Assembly (NCBI GenBank): GCA_020746105.1
Contig: CM036658.1
Location: 15,918,689-15,982,688, forward strand
Reading direction: 5' to 3'
Length of the DNA stretch: 64,000 bases
Source: Trogon surrucura
Lineage: Eukaryota; Chordata; Aves; Trogoniformes; Trogonidae
The notes beneath the pieces are model-generated. The model had not been told where the DNA came from. It saw only the letters and a program-made list of their open reading frames with translations, and did not search any database. How positions within the stretch are numbered: position 1 is the stretch's first letter; every line of letters begins with the position of its first letter. The translations under genes were made by a program, and so were the position numbers. Below, in pieces: positions 1 to 10,983 of this stretch.

Positions 1-1114
1 AGAAAATTGTCATTTTATGTCTAATCATGTATTTAAAGTATTTGGGAAGAATAAGGAGACATTGTGACACTAAGCATTTAAAGAATGTTACTAGAATAGA
101 AATAATCAATGATATTCCTATTAATTACGAGGTAGGAAGTATGTGATTTGAACCTTGCTTTGCATAAGTATTTTTTATTCCTTACTATTTTCACCCTAAA
201 AATGATGCTCTTAAAATATTTCCCATATTAGGCAAACTAAGGCAGTATAAAAATATCTAACCTGTAACCTCTTTGTATTCTTTACTCTTATTTATAAATA
301 TTGAGAAGTTGCTGAACCCTTCTATTTTTCAACCTTTTGTGCTGTAAATCTAATGGCTGATGTTGCAGCTACCTCTTTCAAAGTGAATGTGGCAACAAGT
401 TACTACCTTTTTTCTTAAAGTTAAAAGTTGTGAATAACTTTACAAAAAAAAATTTAAGACCAAATCTTGTTCCCATCCTCACACTGGATTTGACTCTTAG
501 AATTTATTTTTTACTGAAGTCACTGCACCCTATCAATTCCAGAATCCTTTCTAATATTCAACAGGCCTCTCTGATAGTTATTGAAGCTCTTGTACCTGAT
601 TGCGACTGGTTTGGCAGTGTTTGTCAGGATAATTGCTTGCAAGACTGAAGACTATAATCGGGGCTCTCAGGTGTATTGAGGCTTGGCTGAGATGAACATA
701 TCCTGGACAGTGTGAAACTGAAGACAGGTCTACTCTGATCCAAGTACGAAATCATAAATGTGACAATATTTTATGAAAAAAAAATAATAAAAGAGAGGAG
801 GAAAAAATCTACAGAAAAAAAAGGGTTGCAGGAAAAACATAGGTGGTTGAACAAAAAGCAAACATCGGCTGCAAGAGAAAAGAAGGACAGGATTCATGAC
901 ACTTCTGGGAGGAAAGAAAAGACATCCTTGTATTGGAAAGTAGTCTGCTAAACTTTTAAATACAATTTTCAAATAACCTTTTTCATGAAATTCAGGTAAA
1001 TGTAAGTAAAGCACCAGAATCGCAAGACCTCACATGAGCTGAAACATCCATCTGTATTTTTAAATTTCAGTTCTTTAATCTGTGAAATACTTTAGAAACT
1101 CAAGCCGCTAAGGC
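1..1114. other. Unique AT-rich non-coding DNA
   Basis: I see no gene, RNA or clear mobile element here. Open frames are short (under 100 codons), lack family similarity that I recognise and overlap on both strands. There is an A-rich purine stretch around 774-840. Confidence 0.6.
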
Positions 1115-1273
1115 CTCCCTATAGCACTGAAAAATATACTAGTATCGTCATTTTACAGGTGAGAAAAGACTAAGTAACTTGGCTCAGACCACAAGAAAAT
1201 GACGCATCAGGACCAAATCAGAGATTTATAGTTTCCAGTTCTGCTCTCAGACCATTAAATCACATCTCTCCAT
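1115..1273 (+). repeat. MIR SINE fossil (ancient tRNA-derived SINE)
   Basis: The segment follows the central and 3' part of the MIR consensus in order. It has a CCCTAT start, then CATTTTACAGGTGAG near 1149-1163, then TAAGTAACTTGGCTCAG near 1171-1187, then TTCTGCTCTCAGACCATTAA further on. The spacing matches MIR, with many substitutions and small gaps, as expected for an element older than the bird-mammal split or of similar age. The tRNA-like 5' head is not recognisable. The call rests on memory of the consensus, not on an alignment. Confidence 0.65.
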
Positions 1274-2520
1274 GCAGCCGTGAATATTAACAAACTGTCC
1301 TCCAAATTAACAGTGAAACATGGTCTTGCAGACCTTTTGCAGAATCCCTTTTCTCGCTTCTTCCTTTTATTCATGGGAGCACTCACAGACTTTATTTCCT
1401 AGAGTTAAAACACCAGGACGCACTCTGAGTATGATATTCATGTGGAAACGTCCCTGTGCAACAGCAGTGACCCAGAGCTTTCTGCAGTGCAGAAGGTGGT
1501 GCATCTGGCATCTGCACCTGGTGAAAAGCTATTCAAAAGAAAACAGTAGAACCATTTTCCAACGGCTACATATGTGCCTCCTGCAGAGACGCTCAGCTTC
1601 TGGCTCAGGATAAGGACAGGAACTCTGTTACCGCTCTCTGTTTTTTCCAAGAGAAGAACTGTTGCACCAATTCAGATGGCTCTTCATTACTAAGTAGTTT
1701 GGGCTGTAAGTCTGCCTTAGGTTACCTTTCCTCCCAGCTAACAATGGGCAAAAATCTGTAACATTCACCTTCATAAAGCTCTATTGTATTTCATTTTACG
1801 ACAGACTGTAGGAGTAGACATGAAAACGTGCTCCCGTTAGATGAACAAGTGCTCGTATTATTTCAGATTACTAAAATCTATAATTCAGTGCACAACTTCT
1901 AAAGATTTCACTAGATATTTGGGGTTTTTTCGTATTCTGCTCTGTCTTGTGACTTGTTTTTGTGCAGCCGTTTTATTTCCACTTGAACAGTGTGAGAGAA
2001 ATCTTTTTCCTTTTGCAGTCAAAGGCAAAGGCATATACCCTTTGCTACAAGATTTTATCATGTGCATATGTGTGCAGCACACAGTACAAAAACTTCTTGC
2101 TATTTTATAGTATTACAAATAGACTGTCTTTCTGTCTGAGAGACATATATCTGCTATATACTTTGCAGCAGTAAATGCTCAAGTGTGGTGGGATAAATTG
2201 GTCCTGGCATAATTCCAATGGAGTAATTAGAGTGACACGAGGACTGAGTTTGTCTTGCAGCATCTGGTTCAGGAATTGAGAACCATCTTGCCAGTACTTG
2301 AAGACATGAATAATTTACCACAGGAAGAAAACTAACACTTTTTGATCCCCTCCCCAGGCTTGCCATATCCTACACGGAGTATCGTCGGTAGGTCACAACT
2401 GAATGTCAGTTGTTTGGAAGGAAGCACAGCTTCATGGCACAGAAATAGCAACATACTGTAACATGAAGAAGATACAAATCCTGAATTAGAAAAACTCGGG
2501 AACACAAGGGAGAGGAGAAG
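1274..2520. other. Unique non-coding DNA
   Basis: No gene or mobile element recognised. All open frames are short and shadow each other on opposite strands. Confidence 0.55.
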
Positions 2521-2549
2521 GGAGGGAGGGAGGGAGGGAGGGAGGGAGG
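2521..2549 (+). repeat. (GGGA)n tetranucleotide microsatellite
   Basis: About seven uninterrupted GGGA/GGAG units. The plus strand carries more than four GGG runs separated by single A residues, so it fits a G-quadruplex pattern. The short proline/leucine/serine-rich frame on the minus strand is a by-product of this repeat. Confidence 0.9.
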
Positions 2550-4692
2550 TGTGCAGACAGATGATGGACATATAGATTGATTATGATAACAATTACATTA
2601 TGGCCATAGTGTTTGAAAGACTGCCTTCTTGTGAACTGAGTTGCTTTGACAAGGTGGGAGATATCCTTGCAGAACAGAGAGAGAATTTCAGTGAAGAAAT
2701 GGGGCAAAATTCCTCACACACATTTTCTTGTTGGACAGGCTGAGGAGCAGTCAGGTCATAGCCTATCTCCAAGCCTTGGGGTCTGGATTCTCTCCCACTC
2801 ACCACAGTTGCTGTCAGACTGAGGAGAAAGCCAGTTATTTAATTCGTATTTAGTAGCTGGTGAGAAAAATTGCATCCAGCTTTGCTGTCGAGGTGCAACC
2901 ACAACAAGTTTGCCAGTTGTTTCAATTGGTTTCAGCCCCATCCTTCTCTATTAGGTGACTGGGTTTGGAAAAGACTTTGTAAAAGCCCAAACTAGCCAGG
3001 GTTCCACTTTGCGTAATCCCTGGATTTGAAGTGTGGGTGCTGCATTCATATTCAGGGCAACTAGGGGCCATGGTTCCATTGACTTACTGGGAGATTATAC
3101 AGCACTGTTTCTCATTTTAGCAGTGCCTATACAGCCCGAGATTACCTTTTACATGACAATAGCTGAAAATCTAGACTGTTTCTAGGATCCTGAGAGGAGA
3201 ATAGGGGCATTGTCTTCAGAGCCACCCACGTGCTGGTGTCAGCAGAAGTCTTTTTGCCAAGTGATGTGGGCTGAATGTTTATGTCATTTTAAGAAAATCA
3301 TGTTCTGTGAATTTCATCATATGCTTGTGTGTGTTTTGTTGCTTCGGTTTTTCTGTCAGAGATGCTATGCCAAAGCAAAGACCACAAAACCTGAAATCTT
3401 CGAAATCCTCACGTGTTGCTATTCTGACATAGACACATCTTTATTTTACCCAAAGTCCTACCTCAAGCACTGATCAAGAACAGTTTATAGAGGCATAGTA
3501 TTGAATTGATCTAAGTGCAGCAGAGAACCCAGAGGAAGTATAACAAAGTTTACTGCCTTGTTCATATAATTATTATTGTCTAGCATTTAACTGCAGCTCC
3601 AATTATAGAAAGTCTCACTCAGTGTCTGACTTGATTATGAATTCAGTCCTAGCATAAATATTAAGATTCCTCTGAAATTAAGAGGCATTGCATCCACATA
3701 CGCCATGGCTGAATTTTGTCTAATGATTTGCAGAGCATTAAAGTCCCTGCCACTGTAAATGTAATTAATATTTATAAAAAAAATATTGCTTTTATTGTAC
3801 TAGCACCTGGTGAAACCACTTGCATGGGAAGCTCCCTACAGTAGACACAATTGCATATTGTAGTAGGAGAACATCCCCCATTTCATATCACAAAAGTGGA
3901 CAAGGAAAGTGCTGGTTTGTCCAGGACCACCTGGCAAGCTTATGAAGTTTGGAATAGTTATCTTCTTGTCTTCCTGAGATAGGTTGTCTTGACTAGTCGC
4001 TAAATGCCTGCTCAGATTTTGGCTAACATGGAGCCCATGCAAAGGTTTGGTGGATGCTGGGAGTGGTGCTGTTAGGTCCATTTAGGCAAGTCATGATGAC
4101 CAGGGAGGGCTAAAGGTCATTATGCAGTCCTCTGTAGATTGCTGCCTTCTGCAGCCATCGTCCTTGCATATGAATTGTCTGCCAATTTCTTCAGAATCTG
4201 CTAAATTGTGAAAACAGTATGCACCCAGCTTCCAAGCTGGAAGGTATAAATACATCACCGTAACCAAAATGCTTTTGAAGAGCATCCAACAGCTGCTGAG
4301 GCTTTTGTGGTTCCCCATGTGATATAGGGAATATCCAAATCCTGTTAGGGAAGGAAGGATGAGGCTCCCATGCTTACTCGGTTAGGCAACTAGTTTGTTC
4401 ATAGGCATGTGAGTTAACAGTTGCAAGCTATGAAGTAGAGAATTTCTGAATTCGAAACCTCATGAGTGAAGTGAGGAATTAGTGAATTCATGTATTAGAC
4501 TGGTTTGTACAAAGGAGACTGACTGCTTATTTGGTGTTTGTTTGTTTTCTTTCCTAATGAGCTCGTAGAATAAAGTTTTGTTTACAGGATACCTTGTCGT
4601 GTAAATTTGAGAGACACAAATGGACCATGACAGTTGCTGTGGTCTTTCTATAACTGCTATTTCTAAGTAAATATTAGCAGAATGTTTTAGAA
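2550..4692. other. Unique non-coding DNA
   Basis: No gene or mobile element recognised. Open frames of up to about 87 codons show no motif I can name. Confidence 0.55.
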
Positions 4693-4941
4693 TAATAGAA
4701 TCATAGAATATCTAAAGTTGGAAGGGGCCCATAAGGATCACTGAGTCCAAGCTAGTCCTTGCAGGGCTAGATAAAACTAAACCATATGACTACAAGCATT
4801 GTCCAGTCACTCTTTGAACAATGTGTTCAGGCTTGGTACAGTGACAACTTCCCTGGCAAGCCTCTTCCGGTTGCTAATCACCCTCCTTGTGAAGTACCTT
4901 TTCCCAAAGCCCCATATGATCTTCCCCTGATGCAGCCCATT
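4693..4941 (-). mobile_element. CR1 host element A, piece 1 (3' end)
   Basis: This is the 3' end of an old CR1 LINE on the minus strand. Read on the plus strand it begins with the CR1 octamer tail (AGAATCATAGAAT), then GTTGGAAGGGGCCC and a degenerate end of ORF2. It stops at GCAGCCCATT, where the LTR at 4942 begins. The next expected part of this CR1 type, following CCATT, resumes near 8752. I therefore treat 4693-4941, 8752-9149, 9574-10216 and 10984-11307 as four pieces of one element. It is more diverged than the other CR1 copies here. The subfamily is not assigned. Confidence 0.8.
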
Positions 4942-5786
4942 TGTAAGAGACTGCGTTAAGAACATTCACCTCAACCTTGATGGTGTTAAAACTTGCTAAA
5001 ATGCCCCATGAAGAAATATTTGTTTCACCCTTGCTAAAAGACCCTGTGAAAGAAGAGACTGTGTTAAAACCTAAATGACAAGTCTGCTGTTTGCAAGCTT
5101 GGACCTCTGATAAGTTCTAAAACAACAACTTCAGAGCCCAGGCCTGATAAGCTACAGGACTTGACTTGACTATTGATAAAGACAACTTCAGGGCCTAGCC
5201 CTGATAAGCCATGGGGCTCGAAGTCCCGAACAACAACTTCTGGGTCTGGCTCAACTGCTGATATAGCTGTTGTCTTGCAAGCCCACCAGTGTGCAAGCCC
5301 ACCGGTGTAACTGCTGATAAGGCAGTTGCCCTGCAAGCCCAAACATCTATCAAAGATGGACCTTCCAGACACCACTACATGCTCCACTGACAGAGGCGAC
5401 GCTGAGGGGGTTGAAGATCGCTCCTGATGACCCTGATGCGCATGCGCTAAACAGGAGGAGGGCAGGAAAAGGGGCTCTTGGAACACTATATAATGCCACC
5501 GTGAACAGCTATTCTTTGAAGAATCTTCCCCACTGAATCGAAACAGGCAGACCTGCGAGATGTCGCTGGATCTGTGGTGGTAGCTATACTTCTTGCTATT
5601 CTAAACGTTTTACTGCTTCGTTTTCTTCTTCCTTATCTTTCTTTCCTATCGCTCTCTAGCTGTTGTTAGTCAATAAAGAGTTCTGCTTGTGTGACATCTG
5701 ACACTGTACGTGTCTTAATTTCACCTTTGCGATCCAAACGAATCACTTTGACACTAAACTCTATCAGGTATAAACAGGTCAAGACA
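4942..5786 (+). mobile_element. Solo LTR 1 of an endogenous retrovirus
   Basis: An 845-bp long terminal repeat fossil. It starts TGTAAGAGAC, ends GGTCAAGACA and is flanked by the 5-bp repeat CCATT (4937-4941 and 5787-5791). A TATA box (TATATAA, 5487-5493) and a polyadenylation signal (AATAAA, 5672-5677) give plus orientation and mark a U3 of about 570 bp, then R and U5. U3 carries short internal repeats (see findings). No gag, pol or env lies beside it, so it is a solo LTR left by LTR-LTR recombination. The 5-bp target repeat fits the ERVL/class III group, which is inference. It is younger than the CR1 it sits in. The 140-codon minus-strand open frame inside it is incidental. Confidence 0.85.
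5276..5307. repeat. 16-bp tandem duplication in U3 of LTR 1
   Basis: Two adjacent 16-bp units (TGCAAGCCCACCAGTG and the same with CGGTG) differ at one base. They lie upstream of the LTR TATA box, where duplicated regulatory blocks are common. Confidence 0.9.
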
Positions 5787-5800
5787 CCATTCTATTTTGC

Positions 5801-8751
5801 AGAATCACAGAATGTGAGGGATTGGAAGGCACCATGAAAGATCATCTAGCCAAACCCCCCTGCCAAAGCAGGATCACCTAGAGTAGGTCACCTAGAGCAG
5901 GAAGGTGTCCAGGCAAATTTTCAATGTCTCCAGAGAAGGAGACTCCACAACCTCCCTGGGCAGTCTGTTCCAGTGTTCTGTCACCCTCACAGTGAAAAAG
6001 ATTTTCCTAATGTTTTTGTGGAACCTCCTATACTCCAGCTTGCATCCATTGCCCCTGTCCTATCACTGGACATCACTAAGAAGAGCCTGATTTGTCCTCC
6101 TGACACTCACCCTTTACATACTTACAAACAATAATGAGGTCTCCTCTTCTGCAAACTAAAGAACCCCAGCTCCTTCAGCCTTTCCTCATAAGGGAGATGT
6201 TCCACTCCCTTCATCATCTTTGTGGCTCTGTGCTGGACTCTCTCAAGCAGTTCCGTGTCCTTGAACTGAGGAGGCAGATGTGGCCTCACCAGGGCAGAAT
6301 AGAGGGGGAGGAGAACCTCTCTTGATATACTAGCCACAACCCTTGCAATACACCACAGAATGCCATTGGCCTTCTTGGCCACGAGGGCCATTCCTGGCTC
6401 GTGATCATCCTGCTGTCCACTAGAACCCCCAGGTCCTTTTCCCTTATGCTGCTCTCCAACAGATCAGTCTCCAGCCTGTACTGGTACTTGGGATTGTTCT
6501 TTTCCAGGTTCAAGACTCTACATTTGCCCCTGTTGTATTACACAAATTTCTCCCCACTCAACTCTCCAACCTGTCCAGGTCTCTCTGAATGGCAGCACAG
6601 CCTTCTGGTGTGTCAGCCTGCCAGTTTTGTGTCATCAGCAAACTTGCTGACAGTGCCCTCTGTTTCCTCATCCAGATTGTTGATGAGTATATTGAATAGT
6701 ACTGGTCCCAGTAGCAATCCGTGAGGGTCTCCGCTAGATACAGGCCTCCAACTAGACTCTGTCTCATTGAACACAGCTCTCTGACTTCTTTGCTTCAACT
6801 GGATCACAATCCACCTCACTACTTGGTCATCAGATCACACTTCCTCAGTTTAGCTACGAGGATACTGTGGGAGACGACGTCAAACGCTTTACTGAAACCC
6901 AGATAAACCATGTCCACTGCATGGCCACTGTCCATCCACCTGGTTATGTCTTCATAAAAGGCTGTCAGGCTGGTCAAACGTGACTTCCCCTTGGCAAAGC
7001 CATGCTGACTGCTCCTAATGACCTTCTTATCCTTGATATGCCTAGAGACAGCATCAAGGATAAGTTGTTCCATCACCTTTCCAGGAATGGAGGTGAGGCT
7101 GACCAGTCTGTAGTTACCCGGGTCATCCTTCCTGCCCTTCTTGAAGACTGGAGTGACATTCACTTTCCTCCAGTACTCAGGCACCTCACCTGTTCCTCAC
7201 AACTTATCCAAGATAATGGAGAGTGTCCTAGCAATGACTTCCGCCAGCTCCATCAGCACCCAGGGGTGCATCCCATCAGGGCCCATGGATTTATGAATGT
7301 TTAAGTGTTCAAACTGATCCCTAACCCAGTCCTCATCAACCAGGGCAAACTCCTCCTTTATCCTGACTTCCTCTGGGGCCTGAGGGCTCCTGAGGACAGT
7401 CTCCAGCAGTATTGACAGAGGCCAAAAAAGGCATTCCGTAACTCTGCCTTGTCTGGATCCTCTGTCACCAGAGTACCCATCTCATTCAGCAGTGGGCCTA
7501 CATTGCCTTTAGTGTTTTGTCTGTAACATATTTGAAGAAGCTCTTTCTGTTTTTCTTGACCTCCCTTGCAAGGTTTAATTTCAAGGAGGCCTTAGCTTTC
7601 CTAGTTGCCTCCCTACATCCTCTGACAACAGTCTTATCCTCCACCCAAGTGGCCAGACCCTTCTTCCGTGATCTTTATGCTCTCTTCTTCCACTTGAATT
7701 TGCACAACAGTTCCATGGTTAACCATGCGAGTCTCCTGGCTCTCTTTCTTGATTTCCTACCTGTTGGGATGCACTGATCTTAAGCTTGGAAGCAGTGGTC
7801 CTTGAATATTGACCAACTATCTTGGGCCCCTTCACCTTCTAATACCCTGTCCCATGGGGTTTACCCTAGCAATTTCTTGAAAAAAAAAAAAAGCCGAAGC
7901 TGGCCCTGCTGAGATCCGGAGTTACAATCCTGCTTGATATTCTGTTTCTACTGCACAAGATCTTGAAATCCATCATCTCATAGTTGCTTCAGCCAAGGCT
8001 GCCCTCAAACTTCACAACTTCAACCAGACACCCCTTGTTAGTGAGCACAAGATCCAGCAGCACTCACCTCCTAGTCAGGTCATCTACCATTTGCATCAAG
8101 AAGTTATCATCGATGCACTGGAGGAACCCGCTGGGCTGTGGATGACGGGCTGTGTAGGACTTCCAGCTGATGTGATGGTGTTGAGTCATAGGCTGGACTT
8201 GATGATCTCAGAGGTCTTTTCCAGCCTCAACAATTCTGTGATTCTGTGATATCTAGGTAGCTAAAATCCCTTATGAGAACTAGGGCATATGATTGAGAGG
8301 CTGCTGTCAGCTACCTCATCGACTTTTTCATCCTGATCCTGTAATAGACTCCCACCACAGTATCACCCATGCTAGTCTTAATGCTCCTTAATTCTCATTC
8401 CATGCTCCTTAATTCTCATCCACAAACTCTCAGCTTGCTCCCCAGCCTCTCCTGGACAGAACTAAATACATTCTAGTTACTCTCTCACACAAAGAACAAC
8501 TCCACCACTTCACCTTTTTGGGCTGTTTTGCCAAAAAGGACATAGCCATCCATGACCACATTCTAGTCATGTGAGCTGTCCCACCATGTCTCTGTAACTG
8601 CCACCAGATCACAACCCCTTGAACACACACAGATTTCTAACTCCTCCTGTTTGTTGCATTTGTGTAGAAGCACTTCAACTGGGCTGTCAGCCATGCCAAT
8701 TTCTTGATGGAACAGCCCTTAATTCCCCTCAGGTGTTCTATGGAAGTTTCC
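5801..8751 (-). mobile_element. Long CR1 LINE copy (CR1-2), 5'-truncated
   Basis: A minus-strand CR1 LINE of about 2.9 kb whose 3' octamer tail lies at 5801. From high to low coordinate it holds an AP-endonuclease part (ITETWWDSSHD-like near 8550-8590), the endonuclease-to-RT linker, the reverse transcriptase core, the thumb region and the 3' UTR. The RT motif C box FADD is kept at 6631-6642. Motif A reads YLGFSKAFD instead of YLDFSKAFD (Gly codon at 6897-6899), so the expected catalytic Asp is gone. The frame is broken many times. It is interrupted by a 75-bp plus-strand CR1 tail at 8172-8246. The upper boundary is placed where host element A resumes (CCATTGG, 8752), and the last tens of bases before it are weakly CR1-like. 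Confidence 0.85.
8172..8246 (+). mobile_element. 75-bp CR1 3'-end insertion inside CR1-2
   Basis: A very short plus-strand CR1 end. It holds GGCTGGACTTGATGATCTCA, TTTTCCAGCCTC and two octamer units ATTCTGTG. It interrupts CR1-2 between TTCCAGC and ATCTAGGTAG, which are adjacent in other CR1 copies. TGAT flanks it on both sides (8168-8171 and 8247-8250), which fits a target-site duplication, though the tail octamer makes the last bases ambiguous. Confidence 0.8.
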
Positions 8752-9149
8752 CCATTGGTTCCTATCACCCGAGGAGCCCCTCGTTCCTCTCAGGAAGACC
8801 TCTCCTCTGCTGTCGCCCTTGAGGAAACTGTAGATGTGATGCATTAGCCCCCAGTTCCTCAAGCTGTAGAAGACAACTGGCCTCAGCCACACCTCATAGG
8901 TCTTGCCTTTGATTCATTCTATCATCTTGGTCACCCTTTTCTGGACACACTTCAATAGTTTGATGTCCTTCTTATTCTGAGGCCCTCTACACAATGCTCA
9001 AGGTGAGGTTGCACTCGTGCAGTGCAGAGTGGGCCAGTCACCTCCCTCAACCAGCCAGCGATGCTGTGCTTTATGCACCCCAGGACACCGTTGGTCCTTT
9101 TGGCTGCCAGGTCATGCAAACCCCTAGATGTCTTTCCACAGGGCTTCTC
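8752..9149 (-). mobile_element. CR1 host element A, piece 2 (RT thumb region)
   Basis: Old CR1 sequence resumes here with CCATTGGTTCCTATCACC, the continuation expected after piece 1. It runs through the region upstream of the 3' UTR (GAGGAAACTGTAGATGTGATG, TTTGATGTCCTTCTTATT, ATGCACCCCAGGACACCG on the plus strand). It carries many frameshifts and stops. It ends at CAGGGCTTCTC where LTR 2 begins. Confidence 0.8.
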
Positions 9150-9573
9150 TGAAGAAGGGTCTCATCAGAGAGCCGGGCAAGTTAACGACCATCCCACCAA
9201 TATGGCTACAAGTCGTCCTCCCTTTATTGGTCCGGACAGCTCAATATATACAGTTAAGCAGTGTCCATGCGCCTGCCCCTTAACAGAGTTGGTCAGTTAC
9301 AGGTTTACATAAGCCAGCGTTTTATTGGATAGTGCCATTCCACTATGCAGGCGGTTCTCATCCCCCCTCTCCCCCTGGCAAGGCTACAGAACAATTACAC
9401 CTCCTCCTCTCTGTGCCCCAAGGCAGCTTCAAGGACAGAGTCTTTAGGCCTAGGCTGGGTTGTCCAAAACCTTTAAAGGGATACCACGCCTCTGCTCCAC
9501 AAGAAATTCCTCTACACTTCTCAACAGCTCTCATGCCCCAGTTTGTACATATAACCAGGATTACTCTGTCACA
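9150..9573 (-). mobile_element. Solo LTR 2 of an endogenous retrovirus
   Basis: A roughly 424-bp LTR fossil in minus orientation. On the minus strand it starts TGTGACAGAG and ends CCTTCTTCA. A TATA-like box (TATATATT, 9250-9243) and AATAAA (9228-9223) lie in the right order and strand. It splits host element A between the CAGGGCTTCTC and GGTGAAGAATCTAGC parts of the CR1. The flanking bases do not show a clean target-site repeat, so one edge may be trimmed or misplaced by a few bases. No internal genes are present. The family is not assigned. Confidence 0.7.
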
Positions 9574-10216
9574 GGTGAAGAATCTAGCACTTGCTCTTGT
9601 TAACTTTAACTTGATTGGTGATTGCCCAGCTCTCTAGTCTGTCTGGAACTCTTTGTAAGGCCTCTCTACTCTCAAGGGAGTCCACAGTTCCTCCTAATTT
9701 GGCCGATTTATATTACATACATTCAAATCCTGCTTACAGATCATTTGTAAAAACATTAAAGAGCACTGACCCTACAACTGAGCCCTGGGGGACCCCACTA
9801 GTGACTGGCTGTCAGCCTGATGTAGCCCCATTTACTAAAACTCTTTGAGTCTGATCCATTAGATAATTGTTCACCCTTAATATTATGAACTTGTCCAGCT
9901 CTGTACTGGATGTTTTGTCCAGAAGGGTACTGTGAGAGTATCAAAACTTTGCTAGAACCCCGAAACACCAAATCTGCTGGCTTCTCTTGATCAGAAAGAT
10001 GGGTGGCCTTGTCATAAGAGGAAATTAAATTGGTTAAACAGGACTTCCCCTCATGAGATCATGAACTGTCTATGACCAGTGACTGCATTGTGTCTCACAT
10101 GTTTTTCAATAACTCCCAGAATAACCTTTGTAATTCTACTAGGCACTGAAGTGAGACCGACAGGCTTGTAGCTACCAGGGTCTTCCTTCTTAATCTTCTT
10201 GAAAACTGGGACATTT
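9574..10216 (-). mobile_element. CR1 host element A, piece 3 (RT palm region)
   Basis: Old minus-strand CR1 running from the segment normally read GCACTTGCTCTTGTT through the RT palm-coding part (GAGCCCTGGGGGACCCCACT on the plus strand is the complement of the motif B region) to the RT start (CTTGAAAACTGGGACATTT). The FADD box is not recognisable. It is very diverged, with no open frame of note. It is cut at 10216 by the younger CR1-3. Confidence 0.8.
10210..10216. repeat. Target-site repeat GACATTT, left copy
   Basis: The last seven bases of host element A before CR1-3. The same seven bases occur at 10977-10983 on the other side. The first three (GAC) could also belong to CR1-3, so the certain duplication is four to seven bases. 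Confidence 0.6.
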
Positions 10217-10976
10217 CACAGAATCACAGAATCACAGAATGTTAGGGATTGGAAGGGACCTCGAAAGATCATCAAGTCCAATCCCCCTGCCAGAGCAGGA
10301 ACGCCTGGATTATGCTACATAGAAACGTGTCCAGGTGGGTCTTGAGTGTCTCCAGAGAAGGAGACTCCACAACCTCCCTGGGCAGCCTGTTCCAGTGTTC
10401 CGTCACCCTCACTGAGAAGAAGTTTCTTCTTGAGTTTAAGCAGAACCTCTTATGTTCCAGTTTCAGCCCATTACCCCTTGTCCTATCAGTGGTTGTCACC
10501 GAGAAGAGTCTGGCTCCATCCTCGTGACACTCACCCTTGATATATTTGTAACCGTTAATGAGGTCACCCCTCAGTCTCCTCCAAACTAAAGAGCTCCAGC
10601 TCCTTCAGTCTTTTCTCATAAGGGAGATGCTCCCCTCCCTTAATCATCCTAGTTGCCCTGTGCTGGACTCTCTCCAGCAGTTCCCTGTCTTTCTTGAACT
10701 GAGGGGCCCAGAACTGGACACAATATTCCAGATGGGGTCTCACCAGGGCAGAGTAGAGGGGCAGGAGAACCTCTCTTGACCTACTGACCTACTAACCACC
10801 CTCCTTCTAATACACCCCAGGATGCCATTGGCCTTCCTGGCCACAAGGTCACAGTGCTGGCTCATGGTCATCCTGCTGTCCACCAAGACTCCCAGGTCCC
10901 TTTCCCTTACACTACTCCCTAATAAGTCATTCCCCAACTTATACTGGAACCTGGGGTTGTTCCTACCCAGATGCAA
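10217..10976 (-). mobile_element. CR1-3, young-looking 5'-truncated CR1
   Basis: A minus-strand CR1 of about 760 bp with tail CACAGAATCACAGAATCACAGAAT at its low end. It covers the C-terminal RT region and the 3' UTR. Its text is close to the copy at 62796-64000, including GAACGCCTGGATTATGCTACAT near the tail against GAACGCCTAGATTATGCTAC in the other. It carries at least one small deletion in the coding part (CTCCTCCAAAC where the other copy reads CTCCTCTTCTCCAAAC). It is inserted in host element A, which continues without loss on the far side. Confidence 0.9.
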
Positions 10977-10983
10977 GACATTT

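Noticed and set aside
2521-2549. GGGA repeat as a functional G-quadruplex promoter
   Set aside because: The motif fits the quadruplex pattern, but there is no gene start near it, so only the microsatellite is reported.
5064-5486. 140-codon minus-strand open frame
   Set aside because: It lies antisense within the U3 of LTR 1 and its amino-acid pattern follows the U3 repeats.
9022-9848. Plus-strand frames of 77-101 codons near 9.0-9.8 kb
   Set aside because: They are antisense readings of old CR1 pieces and LTR 2.
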